Shown in pieces: positions 1 to 7,761 of a stretch of 10,522 bases of DNA (the stretch's first letter is position 1; each line of letters opens with the position of its first letter). Where the stretch lies: positions 1 to 10,522 of the forward strand of contig CAIQLE010000395.1 in NCBI GenBank assembly GCA_903872555.1. Reading direction: 5' to 3'. Source of the stretch: an uncultured bacterium. Its GTDB lineage: Bacteria; Pseudomonadota; Gammaproteobacteria; Burkholderiales; Burkholderiaceae_D. The notes below the pieces were generated by a model. The model saw only the letters and a program-made list of their open reading frames with translations. It did not search any database and was not told the origin of the DNA. Both the position numbers and the translations under genes were made by a program.

Positions 1-655
1 CAATCTTCTGACGGGCACGCTCGCTCATGGCGATCAGTGCGCAGCAAGGTGAACTGCTCCAGCCTTTTTGCGGTGCGCTGATGATAACGTCCACCTTCGT
101 TGCCACCATATCGACCCACATGGCACCGGAAGCGATACAGTCGAGCACGAACAGACCATCCACTGCTTCCACCGCCTCGCCGATAGCGCGCAAGTAGTCA
201 TTCGGCAGGATCATGCCGGCTGAAGTTTCAACGTGAGGCGCGAACACAACCTCAGGTTTTTCTTTGTGTATCCAGGCCACCACTTCTTCAATCGGTGGCG
301 GCGTATAGGCCGCTTCAAAACCCGGCTCAGGCTGACGGCCCTGAATAACATGCAAATATTTGGTGATGTGACCCATTTCAATAATCTGGGTCCAGCGATA
401 GCTGAACCAGCCATTGCGAACGACCAGACATTTTTTGTCGGTGGCGAACTGACGTGCTGCAGCTTCCATGCCGTAAGTACCGCTGCCCGGAACCACCACC
501 GCAGATTTGGCGTTGTAAACCTCTTTCAGGACGGTCGATATGTCATTGATAACGCCTTTGAAAGCGTTCGACATATGGTTCAGCGAACGGTCTGTGTAGA
601 CCACTGAAAATTCGAGAAGTCCATCGGGATCGACGTTGGGTAGCAAGCCGGGCAT
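1..655 (-). CDS. Class V PLP-dependent aminotransferase, alanine/serine-glyoxylate type (partial, C-terminus beyond window)
   Basis: The frame is open for 218 codons from an ATG at 655 to the left edge, so the C-terminal part is missing. It shows the class V (AGXT-like) fold: a glycine-rich VVVPGSGTYGMEAAARQF segment at residues 53-70, HVETSAGM at 141-148, the pyridine-nitrogen Asp in DCIAS (Asp172), and the Schiff-base lysine in SAPQKGW (Lys197). Members of this family move an amino group from alanine or serine to glyoxylate, giving glycine, in the cytoplasm; the exact donor cannot be read from the sequence. The start is supported by AGGA about six bases upstream on the minus strand. It diverges from fhs, and glycine and serine feed the tetrahydrofolate one-carbon pool, so a metabolic link is plausible but inferred. 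Alternatives are ureidoglycine-glyoxylate or serine-pyruvate aminotransferase. Confidence 0.87.
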   Translation of the reverse strand, partial: MPGLLPNVDPDGLLEFSVVYTDRSLNHMSNAFKGVINDISTVLKEVYNAKSAVVVPGSGTYGMEAAARQFATDKKCLVVRNGWFSYRWTQIIEMGHITKYLHVIQGRQPEPGFEAAYTPPPIEEVVAWIHKEKPEVVFAPHVETSAGMILPNDYLRAIGEAVEAVDGLFVLDCIASGAMWVDMVATKVDVIISAPQKGWSSSPCCALIAMSERARQKI

Positions 656-678
656 AGAAAGTCCTGTCTCAATCTGGG

Positions 679-706
679 TATATATATTTTGGCATGTCGA
701 TAAAAC
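679..706 (-). promoter_or_regulatory. Possible promoter of the aminotransferase gene
   Basis: On the minus strand an AT-only stretch (TATATATATA, 678-687 region) lies about 25-30 bp upstream of the aminotransferase ATG and could serve as the -10 region. The matching -35 (TTTTAT-like, near 700-706) is poor. This is placed by composition and position only. Confidence 0.25.
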
Positions 707-786
707 ACCGACATTGCCTCGAATGGAGGCGTGAGTTTAACAGAGGTCAGCAGATGCCACCCCGCAGCACTCATGAATCAACACTG

Positions 787-800
787 TGTCATTTATGACA
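787..800. promoter_or_regulatory. Perfect 14-bp palindrome, candidate operator upstream of fhs
   Basis: TGTCAT and ATGACA arms are separated by TT and form a perfect dyad. Its centre (793.5) sits about 31 bp upstream of the TATAGA hexamer at 825-830. If that hexamer is the -10, the dyad centre is near -43, a typical position for a class II activator. No regulator is recognised from the sequence. It could equally control the divergent aminotransferase. A chance palindrome is possible. Confidence 0.35.
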
Positions 801-824
801 AGTAGCCGATAGTGCGCGACACGC

Positions 825-832
825 TATAGAAT
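825..832 (+). promoter_or_regulatory. Putative -10 element of the fhs promoter
   Basis: TATAGAAT lies 37 bp before the fhs ATG and agrees well with TATAAT. No convincing -35 is found 16-18 bp upstream (GTAGCC region), which would fit an activator-dependent promoter using the dyad at 787-800. That dependence is inference. Confidence 0.35.
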
Positions 833-860
833 CGCGTTCTTTCAAAGCAAAACATTGGTT

Positions 861-864
861 GGAG
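861..864 (+). promoter_or_regulatory. Ribosome binding site deciding the fhs start
   Basis: GGAG five bases before the ATG at 870. It falls inside the first codons of the longer reading frame that begins with TTG at 855, so it argues for the ATG and against the TTG. Confidence 0.75.
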
Positions 865-869
865 ACTTC

Positions 870-2540
870 ATGCAAAGTGATATCGAAATTGCACAACAAG
901 CAAAAATGAAAAAAGTGATCGATGTCGCATCGTCGCTGGGCATACCTGAAGATTCGATTGAGCCCTATGGTCATTACAAAGCCAAGATATCGCTCGACTA
1001 TCTGAACACGCTGAAAGGCAAGCCAGACGGCAAACTGATTCTGGTGACTGCCATCAGCCCGACGCCTGCGGGTGAAGGCAAGACCACCACCACCGTCGGA
1101 CTCGGCGATGCACTTAATCGCATAGGCAAAAAAACCGTGATCTGCTTGCGTGAACCTTCACTCGGCCCTGTATTTGGTGTCAAAGGTGGCGCAGCGGGTG
1201 GCGGTCATGCGCAGATCGTGCCCATGGAAGATATCAACCTGCACTTCACAGGCGATTTTTCTGCAATAGCACTGGCCAATAATCTGCTGGCCGCCATGAT
1301 AGACAACCACATCAACCACGGTAATCAGCTGGATATTGATCCGCGTCGCATCACCTGGAAACGTGTGGTCGACATGAATGACCGCGCCCTGCGCGATATC
1401 GTGATCGGTACCGGCGGTACGGCCAATGGCTTTGTACGTCAGGATGGTTTTGATATCGTCGTTGCTTCGGAAGTGATGGCGATTTTCTGTCTGGCCACCT
1501 CAGTGCAAGACCTGAAACAACGTCTGGGCGATATCGTCATCGGATACACCCGTGACCTGAAGGCTGTGCATGCGCGTGATCTGCAAGCCCACGGCGCTAT
1601 GACCGTGCTGCTGAAAGATGCACTCAAGCCGAATCTTGTACAGACTCTGGAAAATAATCCCGCCTTCGTGCATGGTGGCCCCTTTGCCAATATCGCACAT
1701 GGCTGCAATTCCGTGATCGCAACGCAAAGCGCCATGAAGCTGGGTGAGTATGTCGTGACCGAAGCAGGGTTCGGTGCGGATCTCGGTGCCGAAAAATTCA
1801 TCGACATCAAATGCCGCAAGACCGGACTCAAGCCTTCGGCCTGCGTGCTGGTGGCCACCATACGCGCACTGAAATATCACGGCGGCAAAGATGTCAAAGA
1901 ACTCAACACCGAAGATCTGGAAGCCCTGCAAAAAGGTCTGGTGAATCTCGAGCGACATGTAGCCAATGTGACTAAAAATTATGGCCTGCCCTGCGTTGTC
2001 TCTATCAATCGTTTCACCCACGACACCGAAGCAGAAATTAAGCTGGTGACTGAGCGCATGAAGGCGCTGGATGTGAACGTTGTGCTGGCTGAACACTGGG
2101 CCAAAGGTGGTGAAGGTGCGGAAGCACTGGCGCATGAAGTGGTGCGACTGGCTGAGCGTGGCAGCGACATGACTTACGTCTACGAAGACAGTGATGCTCT
2201 GTGGGACAAGATGAAAAAAGTCGCTACCAAAATCTATGGTGCAGCTGACATCAGCGCCTCTGCCAAGGTGAAACAACAGCTGCAGACCTGGCAGGATGCA
2301 GGCTACGGCGCTTATCCGATTTGCGTTGCCAAAACACAGTCCTCCTTCAGTATCGATGCTTCCTTGCGTGGCGCACCGAGCGGCCATGTCGTCAATGTGC
2401 GCGAAGTCAGACTGGCAGCAGGCGCTCAGTTTATTGTGATGATTTGCGGCGATGTGATGACCATGCCCGGACTGCCCAAGGTACCGAGCGCAGTCAAGAT
2501 CGACATCGATGAATCCGGCAAAATCATTGGCCTTTTCTGA
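870..2540 (+). CDS. fhs: Formate--tetrahydrofolate ligase
   Basis: This is a cytoplasmic enzyme that joins formate to tetrahydrofolate at the cost of ATP, giving 10-formyl-THF for purine and formyl-methionine synthesis and one-carbon metabolism. The product is 556 residues, the normal length for the family. Visible signatures are the nucleotide loop [10 protein letters not shown] (65-74), the family signature [11 protein letters not shown] (103-113, with His where the consensus often has Tyr) and [12 protein letters not shown] in the second half. The ATG at 870 is chosen over the in-frame TTG at 855 because GGAG sits at 861-864. It is the first gene of a tight rightward cluster: the oxidoreductase follows after 14 bp. 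A -10-like TATAGAAT and a 14-bp palindrome lie upstream. Identification is secure; what regulates it is unknown. Confidence 0.97.
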   Translation: MQSDIEIAQQAKMKKVIDVASSLGIPEDSIEPYGHYKAKISLDYLNTLKGKPDGKLILVTAISPTPAGEGKTTTTVGLGDALNRIGKKTVICLREPSLGPVFGVKGGAAGGGHAQIVPMEDINLHFTGDFSAIALANNLLAAMIDNHINHGNQLDIDPRRITWKRVVDMNDRALRDIVIGTGGTANGFVRQDGFDIVVASEVMAIFCLATSVQDLKQRLGDIVIGYTRDLKAVHARDLQAHGAMTVLLKDALKPNLVQTLENNPAFVHGGPFANIAHGCNSVIATQSAMKLGEYVVTEAGFGADLGAEKFIDIKCRKTGLKPSACVLVATIRALKYHGGKDVKELNTEDLEALQKGLVNLERHVANVTKNYGLPCVVSINRFTHDTEAEIKLVTERMKALDVNVVLAEHWAKGGEGAEALAHEVVRLAERGSDMTYVYEDSDALWDKMKKVATKIYGAADISASAKVKQQLQTWQDAGYGAYPICVAKTQSSFSIDASLRGAPSGHVVNVREVRLAAGAQFIVMICGDVMTMPGLPKVPSAVKIDIDESGKIIGLF

Positions 2541-2554
2541 ACGGGGTTTTCAGC

Positions 2555-3535
2555 ATGCGCGCAGCCATATACAACAGCAAAGGTCCTGCAGACCAAGTGT
2601 TGCAGGTGATAGACAAAGCCCTGCCCGAAGCCGGGCCGGGTGAAGTCAGAGTCAAAATTGCTTTCAGCGGCGTCAATCCCTCGGATGTGAAATCACGTTC
2701 CGGTATTTCTGCGCGTGGTGCGGGCGGCTATCCGGAAGTGATTCCCCACAGTGATGGCGCTGGCACCATCGATCAGTTAGGCGCTGGTGTGGATGCTTCC
2801 CTGCTGGGTCAGCGCGTGTGGATTTTCAATGGGCAGTGGGAGCGCGCCTTTGGTACCGCTGCAGAATATATTACGCTGCCAGCGACACAAGTAGTGCCAC
2901 TGCCTGAGGGTGTGTCTTTCGAAGTTGGTGCCTCGATAGGCATCCCTTTAATGACGGCCATGCATGCGGTGCAGGCCTGTGGTTCCTTATTTGGCAAAAC
3001 AGTGCTGGTGCCGGGCGCTGCCGGCAGCGTGGGTTTCTATGTCACACAACTGGCTGCGGCTGCAGGTGCGCGTGTGATTGCCATCGTCAGCAACGAAGCC
3101 AAAGCGCAACTCGCGCGTGAGTTAGGCGCTGCAGAAATCATTCATTACAAAACCGAAGCTCTGGTCGAGCGCGTGCAAGAACTCACGCAGGGCAAAGGGG
3201 CCGATTTCATTATCGATCTTGATGCCGCCACCCATGCACCGAACTACGGCAGTCTCTTGCGACAAGGTGGCAAGGCGGTGGTGTATGGAAGCAATCAGCC
3301 ACAAGTCAGCATGCCCTTCGGGCCCATGATTGTCGGCTTCGTCACGGTCTATTTTTTCATTGTCTACAAACTGGCGCAGCCGCTGTTGGGCGAAGTACTG
3401 GACGGCATCTCTACAGCGCTCGCGTTGCCTGGTTTCCGCCATCCGGCTACAGCAATTCATAGTCTGGATGAGATTGTGGCCGCCCATCAGCAGGTGGAGC
3501 GCGGAGCGAATGCCAAAGTCTTGATCCGTCTCTGA
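2555..3535 (+). CDS. Zinc-independent quinone oxidoreductase-like MDR family protein (NADPH:quinone reductase type)
   Basis: A 326-residue medium-chain dehydrogenase/reductase. The N-terminal GroES-like catalytic domain contains GVNPSDVKSRSG (39-50), the usual quinone-reductase motif in place of zinc ligands; the cysteines and histidines of zinc alcohol dehydrogenases are absent. The Rossmann domain starts at about 148 with VLVPGAAGSVG (150-160), the dinucleotide-binding glycine motif, followed by ARVIAIVSN, which suggests NADPH use. Such proteins reduce quinones or activated alkenals in the cytoplasm; the real substrate cannot be told. The ATG follows fhs by 14 bp with only a weak CGGGG (2542-2546) as ribosome binding site, and the methyltransferase starts 2 bp after its stop, so the three are probably co-transcribed and translationally coupled. 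Confidence 0.88.
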   Translation: MRAAIYNSKGPADQVLQVIDKALPEAGPGEVRVKIAFSGVNPSDVKSRSGISARGAGGYPEVIPHSDGAGTIDQLGAGVDASLLGQRVWIFNGQWERAFGTAAEYITLPATQVVPLPEGVSFEVGASIGIPLMTAMHAVQACGSLFGKTVLVPGAAGSVGFYVTQLAAAAGARVIAIVSNEAKAQLARELGAAEIIHYKTEALVERVQELTQGKGADFIIDLDAATHAPNYGSLLRQGGKAVVYGSNQPQVSMPFGPMIVGFVTVYFFIVYKLAQPLLGEVLDGISTALALPGFRHPATAIHSLDEIVAAHQQVERGANAKVLIRL

Positions 3536-3537
3536 TC

Positions 3538-4308
3538 ATGAGCAGCCAGTTCAGCGATCACTTTGGCAAGGTCGCAGGACAGTACGCGGATTTCCGGCCG
3601 CACTACCCGAGCGCACTTTTCGAATGGCTGTCGGCGCAATGTCAGGACCATGATCTGGTATGGGATTGCGGCGCTGGCAGTGGGCAGGCTTCAGTCGCAC
3701 TGGCGGAGTATTTTCATCAGGTGCATGCCACCGATGCCAGCGCTGGACAAATCGCGCAAGCGACAGCGCATCCTCGTGTGCACTATGCCGTAGCTGCAGC
3801 TGAATCGAGTGGCCTTGCCAGTGCCTCGGCCGATCTTGTGACCATCGCCCAGGCATTGCACTGGTTTGACTTGCCGCTGTTTTATGCCGAGGCAAGGCGC
3901 GTACTCAAACCCGGTGGCGTGATTGCTGCATGGAGTTATGGCATCACGACGGTAGAAGGTGAAGCCGTGAATGCCGCCATTCAGCATTTTTATAAAGCTG
4001 TGATCGGCCCCTACTGGCCAGCGGAACGGCATCACGTAGAGACGGGTTACCGTGAAATCGAGTTTCCTTTTGACGGTATAGCTATACCGGACATCTCTAT
4101 GAGTGCTGAATGGTCACTGGCTCAGTTGCTGGGTTATCTGCGTTCATGGTCAGCCTCTGCACGATATCAGACAGCGACGGGCGAGGATGCGGTGCAGGCA
4201 TTAGGCCAGATGCTGATACCACTCTGGGGCCAGCCTGAAAATACACGCCTGATATCCTGGCCACTAGCGATTCTGGCCGGCCGTGTTTTAAAAAAGTCGG
4301 AGTGTTAA
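3538..4308 (+). CDS. Class I SAM-dependent methyltransferase, substrate unknown
   Basis: A 256-residue protein with a Rossmann-like methyltransferase core (Methyltransf_11 type). Motif I is VWDCGAGSGQ (41-50), the acidic residue for the SAM ribose is in HATDAS (Asp66), then AQALHWF (105-110) and the post-core RVLKPGG (121-127). The N-terminal DHFGKVAGQYADFRPHYP pattern is typical of small-molecule methyltransferases annotated as trans-aconitate/Crg1-like, but the substrate cannot be inferred. The ATG begins 2 bp after the upstream stop codon, with no Shine-Dalgarno visible, so translation is probably coupled to the oxidoreductase gene. It converges with modE, whose stop codon is only 24 bp away, and no convincing bidirectional terminator is seen in that gap; transcripts may overlap. 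The cytoplasmic location is inferred from the lack of a signal peptide. Confidence 0.87.
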   Translation: MSSQFSDHFGKVAGQYADFRPHYPSALFEWLSAQCQDHDLVWDCGAGSGQASVALAEYFHQVHATDASAGQIAQATAHPRVHYAVAAAESSGLASASADLVTIAQALHWFDLPLFYAEARRVLKPGGVIAAWSYGITTVEGEAVNAAIQHFYKAVIGPYWPAERHHVETGYREIEFPFDGIAIPDISMSAEWSLAQLLGYLRSWSASARYQTATGEDAVQALGQMLIPLWGQPENTRLISWPLAILAGRVLKKSEC

Positions 4309-4332
4309 AGCGTTAAGGCACACTTCAGTCAC

Positions 4333-5139
4333 TCAGGCCGCCACACCAATGATCACATTCGAAGGATCAAAGCTGGCGATCACTTTGTCGCCCTTCTCCA
4401 GCTTCAGTTTTGTTACTTGATCGTTAGCGATCGTAGCTACCAGTTCCGTGCCGCCATTCAGCATGATCGCCACTTCTGAGCGCTGTGCGCCCGGAATAAT
4501 GGTGTGCGCCGTTCCTGCAAAATCATTTTTGTGTGTCAGCCCGGTAGCCTCTGCATCTGCACTCAGCATGACGGAAGAAGCTTTGATGAGTGCGAAGACC
4601 TTTGATCCTATCTCCAGCTGCAACTCGCGACAGCTTCCATGCGTAATCGAAGCCGTGATCAACTGATGGCCATTCACCATGATGCCCAGCTCATCATTTG
4701 CCGGCCCCTGAACGATGGACACGATGATGCCCGCAAACTGATTGCGGGCACTGGTCTTCATGGCGATCTCATTCTCGAGGGCGTAATCATTCGCCAGACC
4801 ATTCGCCAGCTTATTGAGACGTGAAATGAAACGCTGGTGCTCAGTCTGAATCAGCGTGAAATTACGCAGCAGCTGTTTGCCGCGCTCCGTGAGTTGAGTA
4901 CGGCCGCCTCCCTTGCCGCCGGCATGACGGTCGATCAGCGTCCCGCCTGAGAGCTTGGCCATCTGGTCGATAGCATCCCACGCGCCCTTGTAGCTGTAAC
5001 CGGCGAGCTTGGCGGCCTGTGTCAGGTTACTCAGCTGATCGATCTGGCGCAGCAGCTCTATACGCTTGGCATTGGCGAACATCTCTTCGCCGACACGGAC
5101 GGTCAGTTCTGCATACAGATCGAATTTGTATTTACCCAT
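4333..5139 (-). CDS. modE: Molybdate-responsive transcriptional regulator ModE (HTH plus two Mop domains)
   Basis: ModE binds molybdate and then DNA, repressing molybdate-uptake genes. The 268-residue product (E. coli ModE is similar in length) has an N-terminal winged helix (about 15-95: RIELLRQIDQLSNLTQAAKLAGYSY with the SYKGAWDAID recognition region and the glycine-rich GGKGGGRTQLT wing) and two tandem Mop domains: 128-195 beginning TSARNQFAG and ending IKASSVML, and 203-268 ending FDPSNVIIG. A TTG at 5166 would add nine residues. The ATG at 5139 is preferred because GAGGG lies ten bases upstream and alignment to known ModE begins near here. It diverges from the porin-modA operon across 143 bp containing a ModE-like operator, so it probably controls that operon and perhaps itself. 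Confidence 0.95.
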   Translation of the reverse strand: MGKYKFDLYAELTVRVGEEMFANAKRIELLRQIDQLSNLTQAAKLAGYSYKGAWDAIDQMAKLSGGTLIDRHAGGKGGGRTQLTERGKQLLRNFTLIQTEHQRFISRLNKLANGLANDYALENEIAMKTSARNQFAGIIVSIVQGPANDELGIMVNGHQLITASITHGSCRELQLEIGSKVFALIKASSVMLSADAEATGLTHKNDFAGTAHTIIPGAQRSEVAIMLNGGTELVATIANDQVTKLKLEKGDKVIASFDPSNVIIGVAA

Positions 5140-5220
5140 AAAGGGGATGCCCTCAATTAATGCCAATAAAATAACTTCTCAACTACATGCTCCCACTATA
5201 TCGCTGGACCTTATTTGACC

Positions 5221-5248
5221 ATCGTTATGTAGTTGGGTATATTTACGT
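5221..5248. promoter_or_regulatory. Predicted ModE operator
   Basis: Left half ATCGTTATGTA and right half TATATTTACGT are separated by GTTGGG. This follows the known ModE pattern, an imperfect dyad with CGnTATAT-like and TAnnTAnCG-like halves spaced by 6-8 bp. The right half covers the predicted -35 of the porin gene, the geometry expected for repression. The site lies between modE and the molybdate operon, which strongly supports the call, although the right arm is not a perfect mirror of the left. Confidence 0.75.
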
Positions 5249-5269
5249 CTAAATTAAGTATTGTATATT
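5242..5269 (+). promoter_or_regulatory. Predicted promoter of the porin-modA operon
   Basis: TTTACG (5242-5247) and TATATT (5264-5269) are separated by 16 bp. Transcription would start near 5276, leaving a leader of about 34 bases before the porin ATG. The -35 overlaps the predicted ModE operator. Confidence 0.5.
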
Positions 5270-5309
5270 TTGAATACAGTTTGACAAAGCCAGCTTTTAG
5301 GGAACAGAA

Positions 5310-6971
5310 ATGAAATTGAATCACCAAACAAGCAAGCAATTTGCCTTAGCCATAGCAGCGGCTCTCACTCTTTGCAGCGGTAGCGTTTATGCCGATACTT
5401 CAATCAAGCGCTTGCTCGACTTGCAGCTAAAAAAAGGGATCATCAATCAACAAGAATATGATGAGTTCATGGCGATCACGGCTGAGGAAATAGCCAGCCA
5501 GCCTGCCGCTCCAGCGAGAGTTGAAGTTCCAGTCAGCCAAAATAATCAGAACATCCAGATCAACCAGAACAGCATCACTAAAAATAATGCACCTCAGGCA
5601 TCGTCGGACGGCCAAGGTATCGCCTTAATCAACAACGACACGTTGAAAGTAGAGTTATTTGGTACCGTCGATGTGTCTGCGGGTTACACCAGCAAATCGC
5701 TGGTGCCGAGTGGCGAGATGCCTACTTCAATAGGCCCCTGGATTTCCGGCGGCGTGAAGACGCCAGTCGTCTACAAAGGAAGCAATGGCAACGCAACACT
5801 CTACCCACAATCCAACATGACCAATCAGGCGGGTTTGTTTAACAGTGCGCTGTCCACCTCGTCATGGGGTATCCGTGCCAGCCGCGATCTTGGCGAGGGA
5901 CGCAAAGCTTTCATTTTGCTGGATTCAGCTTTTAATCCAATCACGGGTCAGATCACCGATCAGGCACACAATCAGTCGGCGAACTCGCGTTATCCGACGA
6001 CTGCATATGCGACCAGCTCCTTGAACGGGCAACTGTTTGGAAAGGAGGCCTATATTGGTCTTTCCGATACCGAAAAAGGTCGATTAAGCTTCGGTCGCAA
6101 TAATAATTTCATACTCGATGTGATGAACGCTTATGCACCGTTGCAGAAAGCCGGACTGTTCATGCCTTTTGGTAATGGCGTATACGGTGGAGGTGGCGGC
6201 ATCTCAGAAAATGGACGCGTCGACAACAGCGTCAAATACACAAACAAATTCAGCAATATCAATGTCGGCTTAATGCATGGCTTTGGCGGCAGCGGTGGGC
6301 TTAAACACGGTGCGGAGGGTACCGCTGGTGTGATTGGCTATGAAAATGGATCACTTGGAGTACAGTTGGTGTATGAAGAGTTTAAAGACTTGCTGAAAAC
6401 CAGTGTCGATACGAGCACGGCCGATGTAATTGATTTGACTGCCTACAACCAAAAAGCATTATTACTGACCTCTAAATACAAACTGACTGAAAGTATGCGT
6501 ATGCAGGCCGGGGTTCAGCAGGCTACCCTTGGTGCTCCGTCCGCCGATTCCAACATTACTCTGATTAATAGCATCTATGGCGAAACCGTTCAAACATCCA
6601 AAGCTTATGTAGGACAAGACTTCAACATCAATACCTGGCATTGGGGCATAGACTACGATCTGAACGAAAAACTTTATATTGGTACCGCTTATTCCCTGAT
6701 CGACCTGCCTAAATATAACTACGGCACAAACAATGCTTCTCATTACCTCGGTGGCAAAATTCAGGCATTGTCAGGTCTGGCGATATATAAACTCTATAAG
6801 GGAACTGACGTCTACGCCGGCATGGTGTTCACGCACTACAGCGGCTCTGCGTTTGAGAACGATCTTACGCACGCTACAGTAGGTAGTGCATGGACCACGA
6901 GCTCAAAGCAAGGATCAATTTACGAGCACAATATTTTTACTACAGCGGCAGGTGTGCGCTTCCGATTTTAA
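5310..6971 (+). CDS. Outer-membrane porin at the head of the molybdate operon
   Basis: A 553-residue outer-membrane protein. The Sec signal peptide (hydrophobic FALAIAAALTL, residues 11-21) is probably cut after VYA (28). Next come a short charged segment resembling the periplasmic helix seen in many large porins (IKRLLDLQLKKGIINQQEYDEF, about 32-53), an Asn/Gln-rich linker (76-100), and a beta-barrel from about 110 (LKVELFGTVDVSAGY). Gram-negative porin (Porin_4) hallmarks are SSWGIRASRDLGEGRKAFI (184-202), GRLSFGRNNNF (257-267), DNSVKY (305-310) and the terminal FRF with a final Phe, the BAM signal. AGGGA six bases before the ATG supports the start. It is the first gene behind a ModE operator and lies 27 bp before modA, so a role in letting molybdate across the outer membrane is likely but inferred; a general anion porin is the alternative. 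Confidence 0.87.
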   Translation: MKLNHQTSKQFALAIAAALTLCSGSVYADTSIKRLLDLQLKKGIINQQEYDEFMAITAEEIASQPAAPARVEVPVSQNNQNIQINQNSITKNNAPQASSDGQGIALINNDTLKVELFGTVDVSAGYTSKSLVPSGEMPTSIGPWISGGVKTPVVYKGSNGNATLYPQSNMTNQAGLFNSALSTSSWGIRASRDLGEGRKAFILLDSAFNPITGQITDQAHNQSANSRYPTTAYATSSLNGQLFGKEAYIGLSDTEKGRLSFGRNNNFILDVMNAYAPLQKAGLFMPFGNGVYGGGGGISENGRVDNSVKYTNKFSNINVGLMHGFGGSGGLKHGAEGTAGVIGYENGSLGVQLVYEEFKDLLKTSVDTSTADVIDLTAYNQKALLLTSKYKLTESMRMQAGVQQATLGAPSADSNITLINSIYGETVQTSKAYVGQDFNINTWHWGIDYDLNEKLYIGTAYSLIDLPKYNYGTNNASHYLGGKIQALSGLAIYKLYKGTDVYAGMVFTHYSGSAFENDLTHATVGSAWTTSSKQGSIYEHNIFTTAAGVRFRF

Positions 6972-6998
6972 CTTGCAGATATCTGAAAAGGATGTGAT

Positions 6999-7748
6999 AT
7001 GAAAAGATGGATTGCGTTGTTGCTGACAGCTCTGGCTTTAACGAATCCTGCATCGGCTGCCGAGATCTCAGCTGCTATCGCCGCCAACTTCAGCGCGCCA
7101 ATGAAACTCATCGCAGCAGAGTTTGAAAAAGATACCGGACACAAGGTGAATCTGTCCTTTGGTGCGACCGGCACCTTCTATACCCAGATTCATCACGGCG
7201 CTCCCTTCCAGGTACTACTTTCGGCAGACGACGAGACTACAGCGAAATTAGAAAAAGAAGGCAAAGGTGTATCAGGTACTCGTTTTACTTATGCAGTCGG
7301 CAGACTGGTATTGTGGTCAGCTAAGCCTGGTTTCATCGACTCAACAGGAACCGTGCTAAAGGCCGGAAGTTTCTCGCATATCGCCATTGCTTCGCCCAAA
7401 CTCGCGCCATATGGCGCTGCGGCACTTCAGGTATTACAAAAACTGAATCTTGTGGAGGCAATGCGGCCAAAGTTGGTTCAGGGTGAAAATATTTTGCAGA
7501 CCCTGCAATTTGTGTCCTCCGGCAATGCAGAACTGGGCTTCGTCGCCCTGTCGCAAGTACAGGAAAACGGCGCCCTGAAATCCGGCTCGGCATGGATCAT
7601 TCCGGACAATATGTATGACTCCATACAACAAGACGCGCTTCTTCTCGAGAACGGCAAATCATCAGCCGCAGCTCAAGCGTTGATGGTGTATCTGAAATCG
7701 GAAACTGCAAAGAAAATTATTTCACGGTTCGGATACAGATTGCCTTGA
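6999..7748 (+). CDS. modA: Periplasmic molybdate-binding protein ModA (Azotobacter-like type)
   Basis: Solute receptor of the molybdate ABC importer: it captures molybdate (and probably tungstate) in the periplasm and delivers it to ModB. The 249-residue precursor has a signal peptide probably cut after ASA (20). Binding-site segments are AANFSAPM (28-35), SFGATGTF (53-60), SADDE (75-79), APYG with Tyr138, and LGFVALSQ (179-186). Where E. coli ModA has Ser12 and Ser39 as oxyanion ligands, alignment by eye gives Asn30 and Thr57; with FTYAVGRLVLWSAKPG and APYG this looks like the Azotobacter vinelandii-type ModA rather than the enteric type. AAGGA at 6988-6992 fits the ATG. It follows the porin after 27 bp and ends just before a strong terminator, so porin-modA form the first transcription unit of the locus. 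Confidence 0.95.
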   Translation: MKRWIALLLTALALTNPASAAEISAAIAANFSAPMKLIAAEFEKDTGHKVNLSFGATGTFYTQIHHGAPFQVLLSADDETTAKLEKEGKGVSGTRFTYAVGRLVLWSAKPGFIDSTGTVLKAGSFSHIAIASPKLAPYGAAALQVLQKLNLVEAMRPKLVQGENILQTLQFVSSGNAELGFVALSQVQENGALKSGSAWIIPDNMYDSIQQDALLLENGKSSAAAQALMVYLKSETAKKIISRFGYRLP

Positions 7749-7761
7749 AAATCTTACTCTC

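Noticed and set aside
233..607. 124-codon open frame on the plus strand
   Set aside because: It is antisense to the aminotransferase, whose motifs including the PLP lysine run continuously on the other strand.
855..869. TTG start for fhs, five residues longer
   Set aside because: The GGAG ribosome binding site lies inside this extension, and the ATG at 870 gives the usual family N-terminus.
656..869. Possible folate or glycine riboswitch before fhs
   Set aside because: If TATAGAAT is the -10, the leader is only about 30 bases, and no conserved aptamer core was visible in the region.
1500..2387. 295-codon open frame on the minus strand inside fhs
   Set aside because: It lies wholly antisense to the unmistakable fhs gene, has no ribosome binding site or recognisable motif, and is explained by codon bias of the sense gene.
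4295..4332. Bidirectional terminator between the methyltransferase gene and modE
   Set aside because: Only a 5-bp AGTGT/ACACT pairing with a long loop is present, and no T run follows; too weak to call.
5140..5166. TTG start for modE, nine residues longer
   Set aside because: It is a rarer start codon with no well-placed ribosome binding site; the ATG at 5139 has GAGGG upstream and matches the family start.
5281..5286. Perfect TTGACA hexamer upstream of the porin gene
   Set aside because: It is only 23 bp before the ATG, so a promoter using it as -35 would start transcription inside the coding region.
5270..5309. Molybdenum-cofactor riboswitch before the porin/modA operon
   Set aside because: The predicted leader is about 34 bases, far too short for that aptamer, and a ModE box already explains control.
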